The notes under the pieces: model-generated
The model's database searches: none
What the model was told of the DNA's origin: nothing
The model's input: only the letters and a program-made list of their open reading frames with translations
Shown here: positions 52,423 through 59,409 of the stretch, piece by piece
Layout: every line of letters begins with the position of its first letter
Position numbering within the stretch: the stretch's first letter is position 1
Source: Streptomyces sp. CB02056
GTDB taxonomy: Bacteria > Actinomycetota > Actinomycetes > Streptomycetales > Streptomycetaceae
Direction: 5' to 3'
DNA length: 64,000 nt
Assembly: GCF_001905545.1 (NCBI RefSeq)
Contig: NZ_LIPD01000006.1
Location: forward strand, 62,001-126,000
Made by a program: the position numbers and the translations under genes

Positions 52423-52439
52423 CCAGGAGTCCCCCGACC

Positions 52440-53252
52440 ATGCCCGCCCAGCCGACCACCACCATGACCACCGCCGACGCGACACGCGTGGAGAGCGTCC
52501 TGCGCCAACTGGCCCCGAAGTGGACCACGCACCTCGTCCACACGATCGCCAAGTACGGCCCGGAGATGCGCGTACGCGACATCGCCCACCACCACCCGGC
52601 GGTCAACCAGCCGTACGTCAGCAAACGCCTCGCCGCCATGGCGGACGCCGGTCTACTGAACCGCGACAACGCCTTCGACCGCTGGGCCCCGTACCGGCTC
52701 AGCGTCGGCGCACGGACGCTCGGCCCGCTCTACCGCACGGTCGCCCAATGGTCCTCCGAACACCTCGACCACGCACCGCAGGGCCGGTCCGACCGGATCG
52801 AGGACGCCCTGCGCCGTCTGCACCTGGTGGACACCACCGAGGTGGTCCGGCTGCTCTCGGAACACGGGAGCACGCGGGTGAGCCACCTCGGGGAGCGCGT
52901 CGGCGTCTCCGAGCAACTCATCGCCACCCGGCTCAACCGCATGCAGGCCGACGGCCTGGTCGCCCGCACCGGCTCCCGACACGGCGACCCCTACATCCTG
53001 ACCGACGCCGGTCGCGCCCTCGCCCCCGTGTACACCGCCGTGCAGCAGTGGGACAACCGGCACTCGGCCGCCCCGGCCGTTCGGGTGCCGGCCGCCACCC
53101 GGACCCTCATCACCGGAGCGGACACCGTACGAACCGCGGCGGCACTGCGGCGAAGCCCCGCCCCCACCAATCTCTTCAGCCACGCCCCCGCCCCACAGCC
53201 CCGCGTCCCCACAGCGGTGACAGCGGCTTCCCGCCCCTCCCGCGGGCGGTGA
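52440..53252 (+). CDS. tandem HxlR-like winged-helix protein with shared tail
   Basis: 270 residues with two winged-helix DNA-binding domains: residues ~15-110 (LAPKWTTHLVHTIAKYGPEM; YVSKRLAAMADAGLLNRDNA) and ~122-205 (TEVVRLLSEHGSTRVSHLGE; LIATRLNRMQADGLVARTGS). One chain thus mimics a dimer. It is a regulator of the island or a transferred DNA-binding protein. The C-terminus is tail-like: VRTAAALRRSPAPTN ... RPSRGR. ATG 52440 has CAGGAG upstream. Confidence 0.8.
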   Translation: MPAQPTTTMTTADATRVESVLRQLAPKWTTHLVHTIAKYGPEMRVRDIAHHHPAVNQPYVSKRLAAMADAGLLNRDNAFDRWAPYRLSVGARTLGPLYRTVAQWSSEHLDHAPQGRSDRIEDALRRLHLVDTTEVVRLLSEHGSTRVSHLGERVGVSEQLIATRLNRMQADGLVARTGSRHGDPYILTDAGRALAPVYTAVQQWDNRHSAAPAVRVPAATRTLITGADTVRTAAALRRSPAPTNLFSHAPAPQPRVPTAVTAASRPSRGR

Positions 53253-53372
53253 CCGCCGTGAACACCCGCCCCAGAACCCCTCCCCCATCTCCGACTCCCC
53301 TCTCCGCACACCGCCGCACCCGTCCTCGCCCCCGACGGCGTGCGGGCCCGCTCCCCGTTCAGGATCCTCCCG

Positions 53373-54170
53373 GTGCTCTCCACCTCCCTCTTGCTCGTCC
53401 ACCCGCTTCGTCTCGCCGGCCCCGGTGACCAACGGCTCATCATCGACGCGCTCAACGCCTCCCCCAGCTGGGGCCGAGACCGCTCGTCCGACGGAACGCT
53501 CCGCTTCACCAGCCCCTGCCGAACCGCCGTCATCACCGGCGGACCTGCGACCGGCCGCCCTGGCGCCTGGACCGTCCACGGCTACCGCTCGCCCGGCTCC
53601 GCCCCGCTGTGGCGTGCGTCGTTCGCGCCCGGCACGCCCGCCGAGATCACCGCCGCCTTCATGACCACCCTCGTCCACGGCCTGAGCAGCGGCCACCGCG
53701 ACTTCCTGCACGGCGGCCCCCACCACCTCCCGCGAACCCCCGCCTCCGTCCTCGCCGACCGCGGCTGGCGGCCCGACCAGAGCCCCCCGGGCTTCCACGA
53801 CCAGGTCTCACCCGACCTGACCGCCGTCTACCGGCACCGCGTGGGCCACCAGCCGCCCGACGCCGAAGCCGCTGGCCGGACCCCGCCGGCCTGGAGCATG
53901 CTCGCGGGCAACCTGCGAAACCCCTCCTGGCGTGCAGACTTCACCATCGGCGTGCCTTTCTACCCCCTCGTCCGCGCCACTCTCCTCGTCAGCTCACCCG
54001 CACCCGTGGAGCGGCAACGCTGCGACATCCCCGCCCACCACCTGCCCCACCTCACCGCCCGGCCACCCTCCGAAGCCGCCGGCGCCCACCCGGCACCCCG
54101 CAGTCGGTCGGCCGCGCCCGCCACCCCGTCCGCCGCCCGACCCGTGCCCACCGCCGCACGCCGCCGCTGA
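53373..54170 (+). CDS. DUF317 protein
   Basis: 265 residues with two DUF317-type units, each strand-rich: VHPLRLAGPGDQRLIIDALN ... WTVHGYRSPGSAPLWRASF and a second around PPAWSMLAGNLRNPSWRADF. DUF317 is nearly restricted to streptomycetes and clusters with conjugative genes; function unknown. GTG 53373 (AGGA upstream) is preferred; a GTG at 53340 would add eleven residues. It ends with a Pro/Ala/Ser stretch and AARRR, similar to the other tails. Confidence 0.75.
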   Translation: MLSTSLLLVHPLRLAGPGDQRLIIDALNASPSWGRDRSSDGTLRFTSPCRTAVITGGPATGRPGAWTVHGYRSPGSAPLWRASFAPGTPAEITAAFMTTLVHGLSSGHRDFLHGGPHHLPRTPASVLADRGWRPDQSPPGFHDQVSPDLTAVYRHRVGHQPPDAEAAGRTPPAWSMLAGNLRNPSWRADFTIGVPFYPLVRATLLVSSPAPVERQRCDIPAHHLPHLTARPPSEAAGAHPAPRSRSAAPATPSAARPVPTAARRR

Positions 54171-54184
54171 CCCTGGACGATCCA

Positions 54185-55033
54185 ATGTCGTACACCCCCG
54201 AGAAGCCCTTCGAGTACCGGATCATCCCCCGCTACCTCGCCAACGGGGACGCCAACGGCTCCCCGGCCATCCAGCGCCTCCTGGACGCCGGCTGGGCCCT
54301 CAGCAGGGACGAGCTGGCGAACACCTTCGTCACCGCGCCGGACCTGCGGGCCCGCCTGGCCTTCCTGCCCGAGGGCGAGGACTCGACGCTGTGGAAGATC
54401 AGCGCGGGGTCGGACGCCTTCGCCCCACCGCAGTGGCTGGTCACCTTCGACAACCGCACACCACCCGAGGTCGTCGAGGACTTCACCGCCGCGCTCGCCG
54501 CCGCCTACACGCAGGGCCCCGAGGCCTACCTGGGCGACGGCGGCCGAACCTCCGGAGCCGCCACCACCCTCCGGCTCCTGGCCGACGGCTGGCGCCTGGA
54601 CCCCGCCACCCCGTTCCTGAGCTACCAGTCGCCCGACCGCCTCATCCAGCTCCACCGGCGGGACGACCCGCTGCGGCACGAAGCCGAGATGGCCGCCGAC
54701 ACCGAGCGCTGGCTGTTCGAGGTCGGCCCGGCCCGAGGCATCTGGTACGCCACCGCCTCCTCGCGCCTGCCCGAGCACCTGCTCCAGACCCTCACCACTG
54801 CCGTCACCGACCCCGTCCCGGTCCACCGGTACATGCGGCGCGTCGACCTGGAGCACCTGCCCGCCGTCGCCACCGCGACGCCGACGGCGCCCAGCCCCCT
54901 GGAGGTAGCGCGCGTCCGGGCAGCCACCTCCCGCTCGCTCTCCGTTCCCCGCACCGCGCCGTCCGCGCTCGCCTACAGCACCGCCACCCGCCCTCCGGCG
55001 CCCCCGGCCGCGTCTGCCGGACGCTCCCGCTGA
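54185..55033 (+). CDS. DUF317-like protein with shared tail
   Basis: 282 residues. Two similar halves, with FEYRIIPRYLANGDANGSPA / WLVTFDNRTPPEVVEDFTAA and LLADGWRLDPATPFLSYQSP / GIWYATASSRLPEHLLQTLT, fit the DUF317 pattern of a strand-rich unit followed by a terminal helix. The shared tail is clear: VARVRAATSRSLSVPR, Ala/Pro/Thr sequence, SAGRSR. ATG 54185, 14 bases after the previous stop. Confidence 0.75.
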   Translation: MSYTPEKPFEYRIIPRYLANGDANGSPAIQRLLDAGWALSRDELANTFVTAPDLRARLAFLPEGEDSTLWKISAGSDAFAPPQWLVTFDNRTPPEVVEDFTAALAAAYTQGPEAYLGDGGRTSGAATTLRLLADGWRLDPATPFLSYQSPDRLIQLHRRDDPLRHEAEMAADTERWLFEVGPARGIWYATASSRLPEHLLQTLTTAVTDPVPVHRYMRRVDLEHLPAVATATPTAPSPLEVARVRAATSRSLSVPRTAPSALAYSTATRPPAPPAASAGRSR

Positions 55034-55057
55034 CCACCCGCACCCCGGAGGAACCCC

Positions 55058-55543
55058 GTGCCCAACGCCACCGCTCTGGAGCACGCCGACACGATGATCG
55101 AGAAGGCCTGGGGCCAGCCGATCGCCGAATTGGAGAAGGCCGCGATCCGCCGCCCCGTCGAGGACCCCTTGCTGCGCGCGGCCATGCACATCAGGGGCTA
55201 CCTCACCGTGGTCTCCAACTCCGTTGCCGTGCACCAAGAACGGCTGCACGCACTCACCCAGCCCGGTCACGTCCCCGCCTTCTACGACCTCGACCGGATC
55301 ACGGAGTCGGCGAGTGCCCTGCGGACCGCCCACGCCGAGAGCAACACTGCCCTGCAGGCAATCCGCCACGTCGTCGACGCCCGCGAACTCGCCCTACAGG
55401 CCCAGCACGGTCCCGACGCCGAGCGCGTGAAGGCCGCCAGCGCGCGCAGCACGCACGCTCCGCGCCCGCTGGCTCTTCCCGCAGAGCGGCCCGCCCCACC
55501 AGCCGCAGCCGCTCCGGCTGCCGCGACCGCGAACCGGCGGTAG
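55058..55543 (+). CDS. helical T4SS-island protein with shared tail
   Basis: 161 residues, helical (IEKAWGQPIAELEKAAIRRP; AAMHIRGYLTVVSNSVAVHQ; ALRTAHAESNTALQAIRHVV). The layout resembles the protein at 43341, so the two may be distant paralogues. It ends in a textbook tail: AERVKAASARSTHAPR, Pro/Ala-rich sequence, TANRR. GTG 55058 has GGAGG six bases upstream. Function unknown. Confidence 0.78.
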   Translation: MPNATALEHADTMIEKAWGQPIAELEKAAIRRPVEDPLLRAAMHIRGYLTVVSNSVAVHQERLHALTQPGHVPAFYDLDRITESASALRTAHAESNTALQAIRHVVDARELALQAQHGPDAERVKAASARSTHAPRPLALPAERPAPPAAAAPAAATANRR

Positions 55544-55550
55544 TGGCCGG

Positions 55551-55814
55551 TCAGTCTGCGGCACGGTCGTGGTGGGCGCCCGGGTCAGCGGCGCCCACCA
55601 CGCGCGCCAGTTCCTCCAGCGTCAGCTCCACGCGTCGGCCGTCCACCAGCCGGGCCCGCGCCGCTTCGGCCTGCGCCCGCTCGGCACGGCTCGTCGTGCT
55701 CACGGCCCACTGGCCGTCGGCGATCATGGCGATGTCGCCTCTCGTCCATGCCCGGCCCGCGCTGCGGATCTTGCGCTCCAGCGCCGCTATGTCGCGACCT
55801 CTGCTTGGCTCCAA
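55551..55814 (-). CDS. small antisense-strand hypothetical protein
   Basis: 87-residue frame, the only minus-strand gene in the island proper. Charged and helical: RDIAALERKIRSAGRAWTRG, RAERAQAEAARARLVDGRRV, ELTLEELARVVGAADPGAHH. TTG 55814 has a GGGGGA stretch seven bases upstream. No family assigned. Balanced composition suggests it is real. Convergent with the gene at 55058. Confidence 0.5.
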   Translation of the reverse strand: MEPSRGRDIAALERKIRSAGRAWTRGDIAMIADGQWAVSTTSRAERAQAEAARARLVDGRRVELTLEELARVVGAADPGAHHDRAAD

Positions 55815-55970
55815 CGCCGTTTCCCCCTTCAGACCTGCGTACGGCCCCGCGCCGTAGCCCCGCTACAGCACCGAGCCCTGCCGATCCATTCCCGCGTCGG
55901 TTCGCCGACGGCAGACCGGTAGCCGCCGGAAACGACTACGAGCTTCGGCCGGTCGCATGTCAACGTACTC

Positions 55971-56366
55971 ATGTCGCCGAAACCGCAGGTCAACGAAGGG
56001 ATCCGGCCCTATGAGCACGTCCGGAAGCCTCCTACCCGCCCCGTCCGCCCCGTCCGCCCCGCCGTCCAGGAGCGCGGCTGGCTTTCCTCCGACCACAGCG
56101 CGGAGCCGGTCCTCGCCCTGCTCGACGGCCTCGGCTGGGCCATCGTGGACACCCCCGGGGCCAACCTTCACTGCACCAGCCCGGACGGGCGGGTCTACGT
56201 CGGCTGGCTGCCCGAGGACCCCGGTTCCTGGCACCGCGGCATCGTCTGGCGTGCGCAGGTCCGTCCCACCGACGCCGCCGCCTGGACCCAGGAGTTCGGC
56301 GTCCACACACCCTCCGAGGCCGTCGCCGGATTCCTCGCCGCGCTCGTCGCCAACCCGACCCGCTGA
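55971..56366 (+). CDS. DUF317 protein, short form
   Basis: 131 residues. After a proline/arginine-rich lead the DUF317 unit is plain: EPVLALLDGLGWAIVDTPGA, NLHCTSPDGRVYVGWLPEDP, FGVHTPSEAVAGFLAALVAN. Single unit, no tail motif. ATG 55971. Third DUF317-type gene of the island. Confidence 0.75.
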   Translation: MSPKPQVNEGIRPYEHVRKPPTRPVRPVRPAVQERGWLSSDHSAEPVLALLDGLGWAIVDTPGANLHCTSPDGRVYVGWLPEDPGSWHRGIVWRAQVRPTDAAAWTQEFGVHTPSEAVAGFLAALVANPTR

Positions 56367-56392
56367 CCCAACACCCCTGAACGGAGCACCAA

Positions 56393-56737
56393 TTGGCCAC
56401 ACCCCGACTGGACCGCGCTATCGTCCACGGCACACCCCGCGACCCGCTCGGCCTCGCCGTACAGGACAGCCGAATCGTCTGTGCCGACAGCTTCTGCCTC
56501 TCGGTGATCGCCCCCGACCCCGTCGACGTCTTCCTGCTGCCCGCCCTGACCCTGGAGGTCGGCTTCCCCACCTTCCGTCCCGAACCGTGGGACACCTGGC
56601 GCACCTACCTCGACCCGGGGTCCGAGGAGGATGACCCCACCGAGGCCGTGTACCTGTACGTCCCCGGCGCCCTGGTCCGGGACCTGATCGAATCCCACGG
56701 CGGCGAAGCCCGGCTCCTTCCCAGCCAACGCAGCTGA
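56393..56737 (+). CDS. hypothetical protein
   Basis: 114-residue acidic soluble protein: LGLAVQDSRIVCADSFCLSV, VDVFLLPALTLEVGFPTFRP, EAVYLYVPGALVRDLIESHG. Strand-rich, no family. TTG 56393 has GGAG seven bases upstream. Part of the run of small genes that ends the island. Confidence 0.65.
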   Translation: MATPRLDRAIVHGTPRDPLGLAVQDSRIVCADSFCLSVIAPDPVDVFLLPALTLEVGFPTFRPEPWDTWRTYLDPGSEEDDPTEAVYLYVPGALVRDLIESHGGEARLLPSQRS

Positions 56738-56777
56738 CCGGCGGCTCCCACCATCGACTTCGCCGAAGGGCACCACC

Positions 56778-57140
56778 CTGACGATCACCATCGATCTCAC
56801 CCGCATCCCCGGCCCGGCCATCGCCGTGCTCGGCCTGGCCAACGCCTTCTCCGTCCCAACCGGGTCAGCCACGTTCGTGCTCAGCCTCGCCCTCAGCTTG
56901 AGCGGCCTGCTGCTGACCTTCGACGACGTCCACGAGGACGGCCTACGCCGGGACACGCTGGTCGTCGCCCACCTCGCCAAGAGACCCGGCGGCGCCCGCG
57001 TCGGCCAGATCGGCACCGCCCTCGGCCTGCGCAACCACGCGGTCGCCAGATCGCTCGACCGCCTGGTCACCGACGGCCTGGTGGCGCTCGAAGCCGAGGG
57101 CGAGCCGCTGGCCCTGCGCTCCTATCGCCTCGCCGACTGA
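56778..57140 (+). CDS. membrane-anchored winged-helix-like protein (CTG start?)
   Basis: 120 residues if begun at CTG 56778, with AAGGG seven bases upstream; the first standard start is GTG 56826. The N-terminal half has one or two hydrophobic helices (GPAIAVLGLANAFSVPTGSA; VLSLALSLSGLLLTFDD), the C-terminal half a MarR-like winged helix (LVVAHLAKRPGGARVGQIGT; GLRNHAVARSLDRLVTDGLV). A DNA-binding domain tied to the membrane; function unknown. Confidence 0.65.
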   Translation: MTITIDLTRIPGPAIAVLGLANAFSVPTGSATFVLSLALSLSGLLLTFDDVHEDGLRRDTLVVAHLAKRPGGARVGQIGTALGLRNHAVARSLDRLVTDGLVALEAEGEPLALRSYRLAD

Positions 57141-57165
57141 TCACCCGCGCCCCGAAGGAGGCACC

Positions 57166-57543
57166 ACGAGTACCCACCACGTCGACTTCCACCCAGTGGT
57201 CGTCACCGCCACCACCGAGCACTGCGCGAGCCGCCGCATCCTCACAAGTCCCCACCTGCGGATCGTCCGCGCCGACCAGGTCCGGCCCGACGACCTGATC
57301 GTCTCCGCCTTCCAACCCTCCGTGCCCGGCCGCCTTGCCCGGGCCGACTACTTCGCCTCTGGCCCCTACCCGGCCCGTCCCGGGCCCTACCACCCGGGCT
57401 GCGGCTGCGGAGTGTGCGGCCTGCCGAAGGTCCAAGGCCCGAACGGCACCGTCGTCCTCACCACCGGCTACCCGTGGGACACCTGCGACCCGTGGCCCGC
57501 CGACGACCTCCTCCTCATCCGGCCCCGCCTCCACCTTTCGTGA
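57166..57543 (+). CDS. hypothetical protein, Cys-rich loop (ACG start?)
   Basis: 125 residues if read from ACG 57166, where GAAGGAGG lies four bases upstream and the sequence would begin STHHVDFHPVVVTATTEHCA. The first standard start is GTG 57196. A loop with HPGCGCGVCGLPKVQG may bind metal. Strand-rich overall. No family known. Confidence 0.6.
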   Translation, partial: TSTHHVDFHPVVVTATTEHCASRRILTSPHLRIVRADQVRPDDLIVSAFQPSVPGRLARADYFASGPYPARPGPYHPGCGCGVCGLPKVQGPNGTVVLTTGYPWDTCDPWPADDLLLIRPRLHLS

Positions 57544-57599
57544 CCACCACCGCTGTCGCTTCACCCGCTCACCGCATCGTCCATTCCTGGAGAACCGCC

Positions 57600-57812
57600 A
57601 TGCCCCAGTACCTCACCGTCGGCCACCTGGTCGCCAAGCTCCAGGCCCTCGACCCGAACCTTCGGGTCCGCCTCGCCGTGAACCCCGACTGGCCCTTCGC
57701 CCACTACGTCGGCACGGACGTCGTCGTCCAGAACGGCATCGCCTACATCAGTGAGGACGGCCAAGAGGACTACCTCCCGTCCGACGTCCGCGACCAGCTC
57801 GCCTGGGCCTGA
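57600..57812 (+). CDS. small hypothetical protein
   Basis: 70 residues: YLTVGHLVAKLQALDPNLRV then strands RLAVNPDWPFAHYVGTDVVV. Similar small proteins occur on actinophages and plasmids, but I cannot name a family. ATG 57600 with TGGAGA upstream. Confidence 0.7.
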   Translation: MPQYLTVGHLVAKLQALDPNLRVRLAVNPDWPFAHYVGTDVVVQNGIAYISEDGQEDYLPSDVRDQLAWA

Positions 57813-57840
57813 CCCTCGCCGCCGACCGAAGGAGAGCCCT

Positions 57841-58230
57841 ATCCCCACCGGCTACCGCCCCCACCGCCCCCGCCCGCTCGACCGCTTCGCCCTCCACCCC
57901 GTACCACCGTGGGCAAGCGGAGCACTCGTCCACAGCGTCCCCGCCCATACCAGCCACCCGATCAAGGTCCTCTGGGTCCCGAACACCGCGCCCCGGCTCC
58001 CCTTCGGCCGCATCCTCCTGCGCTGGGAGCCCGCCCCCGAGGCCGGCTGGGACGTCACCGCCCGCCTCGGCCTCGCCACCACCGTGGTGCCCCTCGCCAC
58101 CTGGCCCGCCGCCGGAGACGACTGGCCCCGCCTCGTCCGCCCCACCCTGCGCGAGGTCACCGGCCTGTGCTCCGCCCTCACCGTGGCGACCGCCGCACTC
58201 GAACTCGCCAACCGGCTCGCCGACTCCTGA
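57841..58230 (+). CDS. hypothetical protein, last gene of the island (ATC start?)
   Basis: 129 residues from ATC 57841, which sits six bases after GAAGGAG, exactly where a start should be. No ATG, GTG or TTG follows in frame until the middle of the gene, and the only upstream one is inside the preceding gene. Content: RLPFGRILLRWEPAPEAGWD, LGLATTVVPLATWPAAGDDW, REVTGLCSALTVATAALELA. Strand-then-helix design; no family. Confidence 0.6.
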   Translation: MPTGYRPHRPRPLDRFALHPVPPWASGALVHSVPAHTSHPIKVLWVPNTAPRLPFGRILLRWEPAPEAGWDVTARLGLATTVVPLATWPAAGDDWPRLVRPTLREVTGLCSALTVATAALELANRLADS

Positions 58231-58242
58231 CTGCCACCGACG

Positions 58243-58279
58243 AAGGCCGCCCCTGCGCCGATCCGGCCGGGGCGGCCTT
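58243..58279 (+). terminator. strong hairpin ending the island's gene run
   Basis: AAGGCCGCCCC at 58243-58253 pairs perfectly with 58269-58279 over a 15-base loop, just 13 bases after the last stop. Little T-run. It is the natural end of the plus-strand block that began near 49.3 kb. Confidence 0.75.
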
Positions 58280-58345
58280 GCTGTACCCCCACCTACCCGC
58301 CGCTACATACACTCATCACCGGAGCAGCGAGGAAGGACAACTGCC

Positions 58346-58569
58346 ATGGCCGCCGGCCAGCCACCCTGGGGCTACACCGAGGTCTCCGCGCACCTGGGCA
58401 TCAGCGTCGGCGCCGCCCGCAAGCGCAAGAGCAGAGGTGCTCTGCCCGTCCCCGACGACGGCGTCCCGGACCGCCCGCGTTGGAGGCCCAGCACCTTCAG
58501 ATCTGGAAGCCCCGTGGCCAGGGCTACCGCAGCGACCTCCACACCGACCGCACCGACGTGCCATCATGA
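58346..58569 (+). pseudogene. small HTH protein with one-base frameshift
   Basis: From ATG 58346 the frame codes a helix-turn-helix (YTEVSAHLGISVGAARKRKS, then DGVPDRPRW). At ~58483-58487 (TTGGAGG) the sense leaves this frame; adding one G continues EAQHLQIWKPRGQGYRSDLH and a stop at 58567-58569, which overlaps the next ATG as ATGA. The span of 224 nt is one short of 75 codons. Intact protein would have 74 residues. Confidence 0.65.
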
Positions 58570-58766
58570 CCGGCACCCCGATGCCCTCGCCTCCGTTCCT
58601 CGCCCCGGATTCCGCCGTCCTCCAGCTGATCGTCGCCAACGCCGTGCACACCGGTGCAGCCACCGTCGAGCAGGCGATCCTGCACGCGGCCGTCGACTGC
58701 TGCTACGAGGGCCACGTTGAAGGCGAAGGCGCCTGCCCCGGCTGCGACTTCCGAGGCCGGTGGTAG
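58566..58766 (+). CDS. small Cys-rich hypothetical protein
   Basis: 66 residues. A helical centre (SAVLQLIVANAVHTGAATVE, QAILHAAVDCCYEGH) ends in ACPGCDFRGRW, a C-x2-C pair that with the earlier CC could hold zinc. ATG 58566 overlaps the restored stop of the upstream HTH gene, implying the two are a coupled pair. Confidence 0.65.
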   Translation: MTGTPMPSPPFLAPDSAVLQLIVANAVHTGAATVEQAILHAAVDCCYEGHVEGEGACPGCDFRGRW

Positions 58767-58803
58767 CAGCGGGCCCCTGTCGGAACGAAAGGACGCCCCA
58801 CCC

Positions 58804-59157
58804 ATGACCGCTCACCCAACCCACCGTCCCGGACTACTGATCGGCCTCTGCACCGTCGCAGCGACCGGCGCTGTCACCGCCGTCCTCGGCGCCATCGACA
58901 GCCGGTACGGGGTGTGCGCTGTTGGCCTGCTCATACTGGCCGGCGGCGCACTGGCCGCGTACCGCACCGCGCTGGCGGCCGAACGCCGGACCGATGAAGC
59001 CGTCCGCGACCGTCTGCGCGCCGATCCCGGCGCCGGACCGGACGCCATCGCGGCGGACCTCGGCCTGCGCCCAGCCGCTGCACGACTCAGCCTCCACCGA
59101 CTGGACGCCGCCGACCGACTTCCGTCAGCCCGCCACGGCGCTGACCCTGGAAGCTGA
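58804..59157 (+). CDS. membrane-anchored winged-helix-like protein
   Basis: 117 residues: two hydrophobic helices (GLLIGLCTVAATGAVTAVLG; GVCAVGLLILAGGALAAYRT), then a helical HTH-like end (DRLRADPGAGPDAIAADLGL; AARLSLHRLDAADRL). Same plan as the protein at 56778, though the sequences differ. ATG 58804, with AAAGGA ten bases upstream. Confidence 0.65.
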   Translation: MTAHPTHRPGLLIGLCTVAATGAVTAVLGAIDSRYGVCAVGLLILAGGALAAYRTALAAERRTDEAVRDRLRADPGAGPDAIAADLGLRPAAARLSLHRLDAADRLPSARHGADPGS

Positions 59158-59160
59158 CCG

Positions 59161-59206
59161 GAACGAGGCGAAGAACCGGCGTTTCTAGCGGCCCTTCGCC
59201 TCGTTC
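59161..59206 (+). terminator. 13-bp hairpin, likely terminator
   Basis: GAACGAGGCGAAG at 59161-59173 pairs perfectly with 59194-59206 around a 20-base loop, directly after the stop at 59157. No T-run. Confidence 0.6.
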
Positions 59207-59409
59207 GGCTATACCGCAGAGACCGAGCCATGGTGCGCCACGCTTTTCTCACCGGTGTCAGCGCCCCGACAGCGCCCTGGCCGCTCCTGTATCCCGCCTG
59301 GCCGGGTTCCAAGAAGTCGCGCTCCGAAATGGGGCGCGATGGATCGCGGGCAGGGTGCGCGTCGGCGCTGAGCAACCGATCGGCGTAGCCGTGGAGGCGG
59401 GGAGTCTGG

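Noticed and set aside
52423..53428. Long extension of the 51803 frame through the winged-helix gene
   Set aside because: The extension is Pro/Arg/His shadow sequence, while the overlapped gene encodes two good winged-helix domains; a one-base frameshift explains it better than a fusion.
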